Of a DNA stretch of 64,000 nucleotides, positions 47,101 to 58,200 are shown one piece after another (the stretch's first letter is position 1; every line of letters begins with the position of its first letter). The stretch spans positions 58,883,431 to 58,947,430 of the forward strand of contig NC_092349.1 in the NCBI RefSeq assembly GCF_963676685.1. The letters run 5' to 3'. This DNA is from Mytilus edulis. Lineage: Eukaryota > Mollusca > Bivalvia > Mytilida > Mytilidae. Both the position numbers and the translations under genes were made by a program. The notes under the pieces are model-generated. The model was not told the origin of the DNA and made no database searches. It worked only from the letters and a program-made list of their open reading frames with translations.

Positions 47101-49408
47101 ACAATGCATGAGCAAACAACCAAACAAAGTTGGCAAGCAAGGCATTTAAACTCTTGGATTGCATGCTTTAATATTTTAACTGTAAATCTACGTGATTGAA
47201 ACCGTTTCGGCAGATATATAATGGATTGTGAGTCTACATGTTGTTAAATGTTATTAAACAGCCACTGTATTTATTTGACCAATTCTTTCAAATTTGGACT
47301 ATTCTTTCATATGTTATATTGTTGATTATCATTTGCAGGTGGTAAAGGACACCCATCTGTAGATGGTGGAATAAGGGTCCCATCCATAGTCCGTTTTCCA
47401 AACCAAATACAAAAGAACATTGATATCAACGAACCAACAACTCAGATGGATATGTTCACAACAATCAGTAATTTGATTGAGGCAGACATACCAAAGGATA
47501 GACCTATTGACGGAAAAGATATCATGCCTCTAATGAAACAGAAAGAAACCATCACTCCTAATCCGTTTCTGTATCACTATTGTAACAATGAAATCCATGC
47601 AATGAGATACAGACCGCCAGAAGGTAAATTGATACATTGTTTATATTTCACTGATTGGTATTCTGATTAAAATTCAGATCTACCACAAATCGCCAAAGCT
47701 CATATCAACATGCCGAAATCAAAGACCTATACATGTATTTTGGATTGGATTGCAAAGGTTGATTGATACTTGCTTGGTGTTTAGTGGTTTCGTTCATTTA
47801 AAGGAATAGTACGACAAAACAATATCTTAATCATTCAATGTAGTAAAACAGGTTTTTGTGAATAAGGTCGTTGATTTAGGCTAATATATTAAAGGTATAA
47901 GGTTTTTAATTTGATACTCCAGACGTACGTTCCGTCTACATAAGACTCATCAGTGACAATCAGATCAAAATTTGTTTTAAAGCCAAACAAGTATAAAGTC
48001 GAAGAGCATTAAGACACCAAAAATTCCAAAAAAATGTGCCAAATACGGCTAAGGTAATCTATGCCTAAGATAAAAAAAAAAAAAAAAGTCCTGAGTATAA
48101 AAGGTGATCTCAAAGAAAAGTCTTGTATCTTTTCCCAACATAATATAAAAGTAAGAAAATGTGGTATGATTATCAATGAGACAATGCATTTGAACATTTT
48201 ATTTGATATCAGCCTAGGTTTGAACGTCCCATGTCAGATCAGAATAAATTTTCTTTTATGCATCCTACACTATTAAAGACTACAGAGATATTTGAAAACA
48301 ATAAAAAAAAAAGGCGCCACACAGACAATCAACTAACCATGTTTCATAACTTATCTACCTGTAGAATCAAATTACAAAGACCATTCTGTGATGTCTAGCA
48401 AGCCGTAATTATCCATATCAAACAAGAAATGTAATGTCAAAATAATAACTGAAGACAAAAAAATATAGGATCTCCATGCAAACAATACGAGTTACTAGAA
48501 TAACCTTCATTTGATACATTCGAGACAAAAAGTGGTTTCAACAATAACATTAAACGCTAGAAAGCTCATTAACATAAGGACCTAAACCAATCAGAAAAAC
48601 AGAAACAAAAATCATCTGGATCATGTCAATACCAAACCCCGGACTACTGTGCTGATGATACTCATGTCACTCACGGGAAATGAATAATGTGAAGTATAAA
48701 ATGACAAACAAAAAACGACATGGGCAACAAAGAAGATTATAAACCCAGAGCAATTATTACCCATCATCTATATACCATTGTAAAATTGAACTGACGAATA
48801 TAACTTAATAATCAGTTGAAGCTCTTGACCGTACACTGTAGTTATACGGAACAGTGGCTACTATGGGCTGATGTTATATGGCTTATGAAATGTTATTTTG
48901 TTGAACTTGTTGTTGTAGAACTGCTTATTTATTGATGCAAGTTAACCACAATTGTACTCACTTTAGACTTGCAGACAGTTTGTATCAACCATCTTGTGCA
49001 TTGTATGTTTGTTTTTATAGAAAATTGTTTTTTTTTTGCTGTTTTCATATATTCTTTTTACTTATAGGAAATAAAGTTTGGAAGCTTGTGTTTAAAGAGC
49101 CAAATTATATGCAAGGACAAGAGAAGTGTGAAGGTTTAGCGTGTTTGTGCAGAAACGCATTAGTATTAAACCCTCCTGTGTTTTATGAACTGACTTCAGA
49201 TCTAGGAGAACGAAAACCAGTACCATCTGATTCTAGTGAAAAGTATAGAAATCTTAGAGATATTATGATGAAACAGTTAGATGATCATGTGACATCTGTT
49301 GGTACTATAAATTATCAGTTGACATTTACTAAACTTCTATGGAATCCCTTTTTACAACCTTGTTGCAATTTCCCTACATGTAAATGCACTGATTCTAAAT
49401 ATAGTTAA
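38179..49408 (+). CDS. STS: Steryl-sulfatase-like enzyme, tandem copy 1 (569 aa)
   Basis: Exons 38179-38431, 40424-40555, 44871-45569, 47339-47623 and 49068-49408 total 1,710 nt; all four introns are phase 1 with GT/AG borders. The product hydrolyses sulfate esters (steryl or aryl sulfates), probably in the ER/secretory membrane. Seen in order: signal-like N-terminus (1-16); ADDLGYGD (27-34, metal Asp); LCTPSR (67-72), where C68 should become formylglycine; GRYPSRTG (78-85); GKWHLG (129-134); two hydrophobic helices (~183-200 and 207-233), as in STS; HVHT (284-287); TSDNGAH (337-343); GGK (362-364); and a cysteine-rich C-terminus (LQPCCNF, CKC). All expected catalytic positions are present. 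Human STS is 583 aa. The ATG directly follows an acceptor-like TTTTCAG, also in copy 2, implying a separate 5'UTR exon. Substrate (steroid versus other) is unproven; ARSD/E/F/H relatives are alternatives. Confidence 0.88.
38443..38770 (+). repeat. Repeat family B copy in sulfatase 1 intron 1
   Basis: Starts AAAAGTAAAATCACAAAAA only about 11 bp after the exon 1 donor. It contains TTCCTGACTTGGTACAGG and GGTGGATTGAACCTGG. Absent from the same intron of the downstream sulfatase copy, whose intron 1 is 270 bp long. Confidence 0.65.
38780..39320 (-). repeat. Retroelement-associated noncoding segment
   Basis: 38800-39035 is the counterpart (opposite plus-strand orientation) of 15610-15900, with shared CTGACGTCAGA and GACGTTTGTGGTTCAAC landmarks. 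It lies between the family B copy and the RT fragment, as in the 15-16.2 kb composite. Confidence 0.5.
39345..39700 (-). pseudogene. Reverse-transcriptase C-terminal fragment (diverged subfamily)
   Basis: The minus-strand frame reads [20 protein letters not shown], then [19 protein letters not shown]. After a one-base shift it continues [13 protein letters not shown]. This aligns with the [12 protein letters not shown] to [13 protein letters not shown] region of the other copies. Lies in sulfatase 1 intron 1. Confidence 0.55.
40575..40780 (-). repeat. Diverged repeat family C copy
   Basis: Resembles 61190-61340: GGGTTGTCGTTCGTTG, CGGCCGTTAGTTTTCTCG, then a TTTTATAGCTAA stretch and 'gacctatagg'. 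In intron 2 of sulfatase 1. Confidence 0.4.
40796..42797 (-). mobile_element. Internally deleted tyrosine-recombinase retroelement (DIRS/Ngaro-like)
   Basis: Reading minus strand: 42790-42398 encodes a gag-like frame ending in a partial zinc knuckle (GVCYNCYKP). Then comes [15 protein letters not shown] with GYGIPFKSL, the usual start of the RT frame. This jumps directly to a recombinase N-terminal region ([10 protein letters not shown]), [11 protein letters not shown] (box I Arg; 42091-41882), and [19 protein letters not shown] and DGYV (HxxR and Tyr nucleophile region; 41733-41560). RT and RNase H are missing, with a TAG and frameshifts. A 22-bp direct repeat starting GTTGACTAGCTCGAGTAC lies at 40796-40817 and 41509-41530, reminiscent of split direct repeats. 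Located in sulfatase 1 intron 2, antisense to the gene. Confidence 0.65.
42795..44317. mobile_element. Nested TIR element enclosing an RT fragment
   Basis: Outer inverted repeats start TTGGGAACAAACCCTCTATA at 42795 and in inverse at 44317, about 50 bp each. A second inverted repeat inside (42841-42936 against 43299-43390) shares GGGGTATTTTTGTTTAGA and CTTTAGAGG(G/A)ATA ends. The space between holds a retroelement fragment (43395-44240). Many copies of CCTCTATAGAGGGATA-type palindromes line the ends. Confidence 0.65.
43395..44240 (-). pseudogene. Reverse-transcriptase fragment with stop in the catalytic YIDD box
   Basis: Reading minus strand from 44240: [23 protein letters not shown], then TAA, then [16 protein letters not shown]. 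The stop sits where the family has Tyr of the Y-I-D-D catalytic box. It continues through [40 protein letters not shown] and [13 protein letters not shown] (to 43700), then the noncoding tail to the terminus near 43400 (GACGAAAGATACC). This is the longest RT segment in the window and also a dead one. Confidence 0.7.
44340..44700 (-). repeat. Decayed retroelement piece with inserted hairpin
   Basis: Matches 39240-39440: GATAAACAACGTCAGTACC against GATAAACAGCATCAGTACG, then 'acggaatatttatcaac'. At 44486-44606 it is interrupted by a small inverted repeat whose ends share CAATCTCC and a CAGCGC core. Confidence 0.4.
45852..45945 (+). pseudogene. Decayed duplicate of sulfatase 1 exon 4
   Basis: Aligns base for base with the start of exon 4 (47339 onward). 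Matching stretches include GTCCGTTTTCCAAA and GAACATTGATATCAA. It encodes GHPAVNGE where the real exon encodes GHPSVDGG. A two-base loss and in-frame stop kill it, and no acceptor AG is positioned correctly. The similarity extends into the preceding intron (GTTGATTAT at 45803). It lies 1.5 kb upstream of the functional exon. Confidence 0.75.
46096..47185. mobile_element. 1.1-kb palindromic foldback element with nested MITE
   Basis: Arms 46096-46655 and 46788-47185 are inverted copies starting TTACAGTTAAAATATTAAAG, around a ~130-bp loop. The left arm carries a 154-bp insertion (46204-46357) that the right arm lacks, so the right arm preserves the empty site (GACACCTTAAGGTTCCAC in inverse). Lies in sulfatase 1 intron 3. 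No coding capacity. Confidence 0.75.
46204..46357. mobile_element. 154-bp MITE nested in the palindrome
   Basis: Ends ATTCAATGG and CCATTGAAT are inverted, with further internal pairing (GTTTGTTTACTA against TAGTAAACAGAC). Flanked by TAA at 46201-46203 and 46358-46360. The other palindrome arm shows the uninterrupted sequence. Confidence 0.65.
47895..48075 (+). repeat. Interspersed repeat family D
   Basis: Landmarks: CATAAGACTCATCAGTGACA, GAAGAGCATTAAGACACC and GTGCCAAATACGGCTAAGG. Fuller copy at 54107-54330 (+); pieces at 173-215, 52180-52205, 14750-14785 and 55990-56040 (-). In sulfatase 1 intron 4. Confidence 0.6.
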
Positions 49409-49577
49409 AATATTGTGTGGTATTGATGAGTTTCAAACATGAAATTAAGCTATATAAAATAGTCTGACCAAGTTAAATACATGACGGAATTAACTATCCA
49501 AACACTAAATTTGAGTATGATTTAAATATATATGGTAATATAGAGTACACAGGTGAAAATTTCGTATTTCCTTTTCA

Positions 49578-49583
49578 AATAAA
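49578..49583 (+). terminator. Poly(A) signal of sulfatase 1
   Basis: AATAAA about 170 bp after the stop codon. Confidence 0.5.
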
Positions 49584-49867
49584 ACAAGAATCGGATTTAA
49601 AAGATGTGTCAGTAATTTTTGATAAATGGGTTTTAGCGTAAAATAATCATTAATTTTGATTTCCATAAATACTGAATATTAAGAAACTAACTATTCCGAC
49701 ACATTATAATGCAAAAAAAATGTGTCTGTTAAGTTATTATAAAAAAAATCACACTCCAATATTCTTGTATTTAGGAAATGAATTTTAAAAGGGTATCACT
49801 ATAGTTTATCGTATGAGCATTATTGAATATTTGATCAAAATGCTTCGTCTAAATACTTAAATTTATG

Positions 49868-50080
49868 ATTTGATTGGAGGGGGTTCGTGTTTCTCATTCT
49901 TTTGTTTTCTATAAAATTGAGAATGGAAATCGGGAACACTAGTATGTTTGATTATCTGTCCTGTTGGTTGTCTTTTGTCCATTTGTTCGTGTTTTGCCAT
50001 TGCATTATCAGTTTGTTTTCGACATATAAGTTTGAAAATCCCCTTGAGATCTTTCATATATTTCTTGCAGCCTAATTTAC
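49868..50080 (+). repeat. Diverged retroelement 3' tail
   Basis: GGGGGTTCGTGTTTCTCATT, then TTGCCATTGCATTATCAGTT and 'gagatctttcat' follow the order of the RT-element tail at 10860-11020. Confidence 0.5.
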
Positions 50081-50484
50081 CCGCCTTCGTCAACGTCGAC
50101 AAATTTGAAGAACTTTTTGTTATGATTTATTGTTAATATTTTCGTCAATTTATATGCAGCCATTAACGTTAACTAAACAACCAATCAATTGAAATGTAGT
50201 TGTTGCTCAATCTATAATGCTGTTTTCTTTCTAATTGTTTCTCAACTTTATTATAGGTTCATTATAAATTGTTGAATATGGTCATTGTGTTTCTTGGTTA
50301 TTTTATTTGTTAACACAGGAAATTAATTTGTTAATTGCAGGTCATATATCTTGATCTGCACTTATAAATATAGTCTATTGTCGTTAAGTTTTTATTTTGA
50401 ACTTTAAATGTGACAATTTTGTAATATTTATCATTTTTGTATATTTTGTAAAATAAATTTGAAAAGAGTTTCGCTATCTATATA

Positions 50485-50640
50485 ACATAAGGATGTGCTA
50501 TGATTGCTAACGAGACAGCTTTCTAATTGAGTCAAAACGCAGCGGATTGAAGCAAACATAGGCTACCGTACTGTCTTGTTTAATGAGAAACACCCATACC
50601 ACATAGCAAACTATAAAATACCTCGACATGACAAGGTGTA
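50485..50640 (+). repeat. Diverged repeat family C piece
   Basis: GGATGTGCTATGATTGCTAA and CGAGACAGCT match the start of family C. The similarity then fades. Confidence 0.4.
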
Positions 50641-51245
50641 AAAACAATTCAAACTACAAAAACTATCGGCCTAATAACTATATAAATAAAAACCAAATGG
50701 GACACTTAGCAAAGAACTACAATCACTGAATACCAGCCTCTTGGTTTGAGACTGGCATATAATACGGAATATATCAGATTTAACATGTTTTCAACCGCTC
50801 AACACTAGCTATATTTATTTCAATTTTGTCGAATTATGCTCAGAAACATCGCTGAAGAATTACTCACTTACAAATGAATAATTCGACCTCATTGAGTGTG
50901 TATTAACGTGAATCTCAATTTATTCCATTAGCTAAAGATTGGTTACGCATGTATAAGTCGTGTTAAAAAGAATATCAACAGTGAAAGTGAAACAAAGGTA
51001 CGCGTTTAGTGATTTGATCCACAAAAAAATCATTTTTATACAGATAAAAAACGTTGGTTTACTTATTTTTTAACCAATACAATTAAATAAAACAGACCTA
51101 CAAAAATTCAATTGCAAGAGGTAACCGCAACGATCTATTCATAGGTATCTTTATGTTTATGTCGGATTATGTGACCGTCGTGGGTCTACGATGTCATCTC
51201 GATAGTTAATTAGATGGCGTCTTCTGGACTCAGATACACACGAAA

Positions 51246-52462
51246 TGATCGGCGTTTTACGTTTCCGCAAATTAGCATTACTTTTCCGGTAAATAATTAA
51301 AGATGACGTTTCAGGAAAATAAAGTTTACGTTTCCGCAAATAAATATCCTACTTTTCCAGAAAGTAACTATTCCGGAAAAAATAATTATTTCTTTTCTGC
51401 AAATAATCAAGAAATACCTGTTGATCGAAAGCAATGCCATAAAAACAAAATATATATTAAGTTAAAGGTCATCATAACATGCATGTACAATTCATCATTA
51501 AAATGTATATTCAAAAGTCAACACTAATCAGATATATCTTGATATGAGTTCATAAGTCAATTCTGGCTGAATATTTGTAGCCAACACGTCGTACATTGTC
51601 CACAGTAGTACATTCACTGTTTACAAGTTTTGTATTTTGTTCAAGAATGAAGTCCATCTTCTCCTTTTCATATTTCCGAACGGGTACTTTCACAGTTAGA
51701 GTTTTCATCTTTATGTAAGATGTTGTTTGCAGTTTCAATAACACATCGACAGAGACAAAAATGTTGGGATGGCTAGCGTAAATAAAGGCAACCGTAGTAT
51801 ACCGCTGTTCGAAATTCATAAATCGATTGAGAAGAAGAAGAAAAAACACAAATCCGGGTTACAAACCAAAACTGAGGGAAAATATAAGAGGAAAACTACG
51901 ACACAACATAAAAACAACATTAAAATTTAACACACACAGAAACGAACTATAATATAACAATGACCAATTTCCTGACTTGGTTCAGGACATTTTAAGAAAA
52001 AAATGATGGGTTGCACCTAGTTTTGTGGCATGCCAAACCTCCCGCTTTAATGGCAATGTTAAATACAACATTAAAATGACAACATTACATGACAGAATTA
52101 CAATACAAATAAATGGGAGAAAATATAGAACAGAGAAACACACGAATAATAGCTAACAAAAGGTATCAGGTTAAAATTTAAAACGCCAGACGTGCGTTTC
52201 TCAATGAAGTTTAACTAATCCTTACCAGAGTCAACTAGTTATATCTAGTAGATTGTAGATATACATGATATAAGATCAGAACCTTTTCTTTATTAAAAAA
52301 ATAAAATAAATAATTTATCTAATATATTCAAATATTTATAATTTACCAGCCGAGGTAAATTTCCGGAAAAGTAATAGTTACAAATTGCGGAAACGTATAC
52401 TTTAAATTTGCGGAAACGTAGTATTGGGACTTTGGAAATGCAATACGCCCGAAATGATGATA
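51246..52462. mobile_element. Inverted-repeat element with GCGGAAACGTA motifs
   Basis: The left arm (51246-51345) and right arm (52345-52462) share inverted CGAAATGAT, TTTACGTTTCCGCAAAT and ATTACTTTTCCGG blocks. Each arm carries two or more ACGTTTCCGCAAAT copies. The interior is interrupted by a reverse family A copy (51780-52050). No transposase is seen. Confidence 0.55.
51780..52050 (-). repeat. Repeat family A, reverse copy
   Basis: Reverse of the 7330-7690 type: GCAACCGTAGTATACCGCTG, 'gggttacaaaccaaaactgaggg', then 'cttggttcaggacatttt' and GGCATGCCAAACCTCCCGC. Confidence 0.55.
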
Positions 52463-53443
52463 TATATTATTGAGCAAGTGCTTTGCTTATTGTTAAAGAT
52501 TACAGACTTATTTCAATTTTGATTTATGTTAATCAAAGGTGAGAATTTAAGTCAAATTGATGAACATGTATATAACAGTTGTATATGACCCTCTAAAGAT
52601 AACGAAGAAAATTATTTACTTATATATGAATCATTAAAATTATAAGGTTCACTGCAAGTCAAGTAGATATAGGTGCTTTGTGTTGTTTACATATTTTTTT
52701 GTGCTGGATGTTCCAATCTAACGATTTTTACAATAACCTCGGAATAATAACATGATTAAGATATTTATAGCGTTCATACACATATATTCATATCAAAGCT
52801 TGAATGTATATCAACAAAAGGTAAACGATTAACTGTCAATGTTTGCATGTGTACGAAATCTGTCAATATGTATTCAATAAAAACATTCATAATATAATAA
52901 ACATTACATCAATAAAGTATCATAAGTGAACCCCATTAAAAAAAAATCATACAACGGTTTCATGTGTAATCATTATATATATATTATTTTTACAATTTCG
53001 ATCCGCTTATGACACTATATACATCATATACACCAAGAAATTGTATGTTATCTTTTATATACAACGTATGATATATCAAAGGTCATAATCTAGGTCGTTA
53101 TTTGCTATGTAAACACAGAAAAGTCCATGTACTTCTTACAATCATCTGCCTTGAAAAAGTGACATTTAAATAAAGAATTGAAGATACGTTTTGAACAAGT
53201 GGAGATCAAAAGAAACCGGTCACGCTTACATCGTAAGTTAATTAAACGGTATTTAAAGTAGATTGTATACAGATGACCCGGTGAAATCTACAATCAAACT
53301 CTTCCTTTTCTTTTAATATGTTGCCTTATTTGATTCAAATCAATGTTAACATGGTAAACACGATCACATGATCATAAATAGTTTTTAAAGCAAGTTAATA
53401 ATAAATCCTCGAGAATAAATCCAATATGTAAATCATGAAGAAT

Positions 53444-53466
53444 ATATATATATATATATATATATT
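53444..53466. repeat. AT dinucleotide microsatellite
   Basis: About eleven uninterrupted AT/TA repeats. Confidence 0.85.
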
Positions 53467-53554
53467 GACACAGAAGAAATGCATGCAATTTTAGCTGTAA
53501 TTGAAAAATGGTCAGATATTAACAGGCAACACACGTATCGGAATGGTTGTATTA

Positions 53555-53650
53555 GTTACATAGTGTGTTAGTGACCTAATACGGTATATATTGGGTCAGT
53601 AAATTCCATATGGGGTGAGAGCGTATTAAGTCACTAGTGCACTATGTAAC
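53555..53650. repeat. 96-bp hairpin element
   Basis: Arms start GTTACATAGTG(T/C) and continue through TTAGTGAC(C/T)TAATACG on each side, inverted. It is MITE-sized with no clear target duplication. A diverged 'tctagtgacctat' piece follows at about 53688. Confidence 0.6.
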
Positions 53651-54106
53651 GAATTTATCTTACCGACTATCTTAACATATTGCATTAGTCTAGTGACCTA
53701 TCATAGTGAGCAAGTCTTTAATACCGTTAGCATTAAGAAACTATACTTCTATTGATCATCGAGTCAGAATTTCAGCGTGCCAATTGACAAAGTAACAGTC
53801 TGCAGAAAAAAATGCATCTTTTGGAATTTTGTTTTGCAAATATCTTCTAAAAATAATTAGACGGTAAAATAAGCAAGATCGACCAAACTGTTGTAACATC
53901 AAGATCGACAAACTGTTGTAACATACGTTGATTTGGTAAAGAAATTCGTGAATAACTTTATCAGTTCAAATTAGCCTTAAATAGTGGTAAATATATACTA
54001 GGAAATCTCACAATTGAATTGGACGGCAAACTGCAATAATTCATTGTTGTGATCATAATAGGAATTTAAAAAAAAACCAATGTCTTTTGGTCAGGGAAAT
54101 GATACC

Positions 54107-54330
54107 AAATAGTTATCAAAAGTACCAGGATTATAATTTTATACGCCAGACGCGCTTTTCGTCTACATAAGACTCATCAGTGACACTCAGATCAAAATAG
54201 TTAAAAAGCCAAATCAATACAAAGTTGAAGAGCATTGAGGATCCAAAATTCCAAAAAGTTGTGCCAAATACGGCTAATGTAATCTACTCCTGGGGTAAGA
54301 AAATCCTTAGTTTTTCGAAAAATTCAAGGT
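54107..54330 (+). repeat. Repeat family D, best copy
   Basis: Runs from AGTTATCAAAAGTACCAGGA through TACGCCAGACGCGC, ACTCATCAGTGACACTCAGA and CAAATACGGCTAATGTAATC to 'aagaaaatccttag'. Confidence 0.65.
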
Positions 54331-55059
54331 TCAAAAACTCACGTCTCCTTAAGATTGCAGGACGTATTAGGAAGTTATAATTTAAGATTTTTAATATTCA
54401 GATGACCAGATGGGGTTTCTTTTTTTTTTATCTAAAAAACAATAAATGTAGTTTTCATCATTTGGAAAAGAACGTAATTGAATATGTTGATGAAAACTTT
54501 TCAATCACATTCTTGTACTGTATTTCAATCAAATTAATATCATGTGTTGTTCTTAACGTCCAGTGATTCATGCGTATTCAAGTTGGGAACAAGTTAACAA
54601 CTTTTTCAGTAGGTAGCTAGGGTCTTCAAAGTTGGCCCACATGGAATACAGGCGGATAGTTTGGACTGCCATGGACAAATGATGGACTTGTAAAAGAGGG
54701 CAAATATTTTAACGTTAACAAGGCGATCTATTAACACCTCAAATAAGCGTCGCGATAAATATAACATCTTTAAACATAAAACGCAAGCCCCAAAATCACA
54801 CCTTAACCCAATCATCGAGAAGACTGGTGTTCGCATAAGATACGTTCGTGGAAATTACAGATAAGAAACAGCAAGAAAAGCGAGACTCTCTATCAGTCTT
54901 CACGCTTAACACTCAGCTACAAGATAAAGCCATATGCCAGTAGTTGTAAAATCACTTTTATGCATAAAGGAAATTAAAAAAACTATAGGCCAATAAAATA
55001 TATACAACATAAAAAGGTAATACAAAGTGAAGACTGACCCTTATCGGTACTTGATCTCA

Positions 55060-55200
55060 TTTTCGGTGTTTATGTTGTTCTGACGTTTTCCTCTTGTAGT
55101 TGATGTGTTTCCATCGGTTTTAGTTTGTAACCCGGGATTTGTTTTCTCTCAATCGATTCATGACTATTGAACAGCGCTATACTACTGTTGCCTTTTATTC
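55060..55200 (+). repeat. Repeat family A fragment upstream of sulfatase 2
   Basis: Contains TCGGTTTTAGTTTGTAACCC and GAACAGCGCTATACTACTG. It ends about 100 bp before the first coding exon, so it may contribute to the promoter or 5'UTR. Confidence 0.5.
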
Positions 55201-55298
55201 TTCATCACGAGTAACGATACGTTTTATATTTTCCGATAATGTACCAGTCTGTAATTGTAATTATTTTTTACAGTTATGAATACATGGTATATTTTCAG

Positions 55299-58200
55299 AT
55301 GATGCAGACATGGCTTGTTATTCTTTGTATATCTATGGTCAGCGCGAAGTCACCTAACATTCTTATTATAATTGTCGACGATCTGGGTTATGGAGATGTC
55401 GGTTGCTTCGGAAATCAAACGATTCGAACTCCAAGTATTGACAAACTAGCTACTCAGGGAGTAAGACTGACTCATCACCTTACATCGTCTGCTCTTTGTA
55501 CTCCTAGCAGATCTTCACTACTCACAGGGCGGTATCCCTCTCGCACAGGTAAGAATATTAAATTTAATTTATGAAAATATACGAAAAATGGATTAAAGAC
55601 TTATATGGCCGGGTTGCGTAGAATTTTTTTCAAAAATGGAGATTAGTCTCAAAATAACATTTTGATAATGGAAATATAGAATGTAAAAATGGGGGAACGT
55701 TTTAAACAAACTAAAATGGAGTGTGCACAGTCTCGTTATATTTGGCTAGCGAAGATGCCCCACTACAATCTATTACAATCTGGTACTTTGAAAAAAAATT
55801 GATTAATATATTTTATAGGAATGGTGCCGACTCCGCCGTCGAGATTTGGTGTTATTTTGTTTCTGGCAAGTTCAGCAGGATTACCACAAAGTGAGGTTAC
55901 CATAGCAGAACAAGCTAAATCAAAAGGATATAAAACTGGATTGATAGGTATTTAGTATATATTTATAAAACTAAATATATTTGGATTCAAGCGTCACTGA
56001 TAAGTCTTTTGAAGACGAAACGCGCGTCTGGCGTAAATAAATAATGTAATACTGGTATATATGATGAGTTTATTTACGTATTGGACAATATTGCATGGAA
56101 TGCAAATGTAATGTACATACTTTAAGGGGTGACGGTAACAGCCAATCTTGTCTAGGGTATTTTCGTACCGTTCGACCTACACAAAAACGGCATTTGTCCT
56201 ATTAGAAAAAAAAACTTTCATGTCATGTTCTATGCACATTTTAACATGGGTAGGCATTATATTTGACATTATTTTACACCTCGTGAATAACCAGTGTAAA
56301 ACATCGATAACTGTAATTCCTAACCATGTTGAGATGAGCATAGAGTTTGACATGAAGGATTTATTTCTTGACCCATAAATATGATAAAGACAACAAAGCA
56401 TAACTTTAATTTACTTGCAGTCATAACTTATGATCTGAATTATTAAAAAAAAAAACAGAAACAAAAATGTTTACTTAAAGATAATATTTATTTTGCCATA
56501 GACATAAATACAATACATAACACATTGTGCATTCCTATTTCATTCTTAACGGCATGTTTAATTGAAACTTTTGATTTAAGGAAAATGGCATCTTGGTTGG
56601 AGCGAGTCAAAATACAACGACAGTATATTCCACCCTCTCAACCATGGATTTGATTACTACTACGGACATCCTCTTACAAATATGCAAGACTGGTATGATG
56701 ATGGCTCGAGTGTTTTTTATTCCCAGAACCCAATGATACATTGGCAAGCATTAGCAAGTATCATTGCAATCATGCTTCCAATGTATTTTCTTTACCGGAA
56801 GAAATATATAGGAGCAGTTATTTTATCTGTCATATTGTTTCTAATTTGTCTTGTATGGGGATACGTTTTCTTTGCTTTTCACCATGTCATGCTTTTCAAC
56901 TCCTTGCTATATCGCAATTTCGATTTAGTAGAACAACCAATAAATTTGGAGACATTGTCTGAACGTTATACTAAGGAAAGTATAGAATTTTTGGAAAATA
57001 GTAAAAAGGAAAATGTACCATTTCTATTGGTGGTAAGCTGGAGTCATGTTCATACAGCACTCATCACTTCAAAACAGTTTCGAGGGAAATCCAAACATGG
57101 TCGGTATGGAGACGCCATCGAAGAAATGGATTATGGGACAGGCCAGATTTTATCTAGTCTCTCCGAACTTGGTCTTGCAGATGACACTCTTGTTTATTTT
57201 ACATCTGATAATGGTGCTCATTTAGAAGAAAGAGGACTGCACGGTGAAGTAGACGGAGGTGTCAATACACCCTTTAAAGGTTTGTGTCTGTATAGTTTCT
57301 TCATTCTTTGCGTTTTGTCATGTTACGTTCCTAATAGTACTTTCATTGATACCAGGCGCGCGAACATGTTAACAACTTTAATCATACTGAAATATAAACA
57401 AGGGTTCCATATTGTTTGATATTTTTATCCCTCCAGTCGTTCGATACCTTTTGTTTCAAATTTGTGTCCTCTATCATTGTTCAGTTTAGGAATTTGTATG
57501 AAAATAAGCGAATATATGGTCCGATTGCTATTGATTTTTCCTAATTGGGATTCCAGAAATAGTCAGTACCCTTATGGAGACACTGGAATATTCCGATCGA
57601 CAATTTTATTTCCGAGAAATCCATTCACATTTGAAAAATTTGAAAATTCTCTAAGAAAAGCACATTTCACTTTGCACGTCTTCAAAAGATTAAGGGAAAG
57701 ACTATTCTGAAATACCCCTATTTGTCCAAGTCAATATGCATTGTGTTGTCAAATGAAAACCGACAAATGAATTACAATTTGAAGGAAACCTTTAAAGAAT
57801 AAATAGCATGTGAAATCTGCAAAAATATAAACATAGAAAAATAAAAAAAATTGACGTTCTTTCATTATATAAGAATGTACTATAAATTCAGAAATTATTG
57901 GGTGCATTATAGCGATTTTGTCATTATACACATACTAATATGCGATTTTTATTTTTGCGATATTGAGAAAAATCCTATTAAAGTTATATACTAAATTTCA
58001 AAATGCAAGTTTAAATTTTTGCGATTTTAACCCTGTAGCAATTTTCGCAATAAGTTCTGAATTTACAGCAGTTGTATTGTCTTCTTACCTTTTAAGGTGG
58101 TAAAGCTCAAACTTCAGTAGACGGTGGAATAAGAGTTCCATCAATAGTACGATTACCAAATCAAATAAAAGAAAACATCGAAATAAGTGAACCAACCACT

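Larger units (their letters stand above)
52463..54100. other. Intergenic DNA between the sulfatase copies
   Basis: No gene recognised. Contains an AT microsatellite at 53444-53466 and a 96-bp perfect-type hairpin at 53555-53650, annotated separately. Confidence 0.4.

Noticed and set aside
55239-55298. Upstream in-frame ATG for sulfatase 2, extending the N-terminus by 20 codons
   Set aside because: Copy 1 has an in-frame stop upstream of its ATG, and both copies have an acceptor-like TTTTCAG immediately before the ATG, so the extension is probably intronic.
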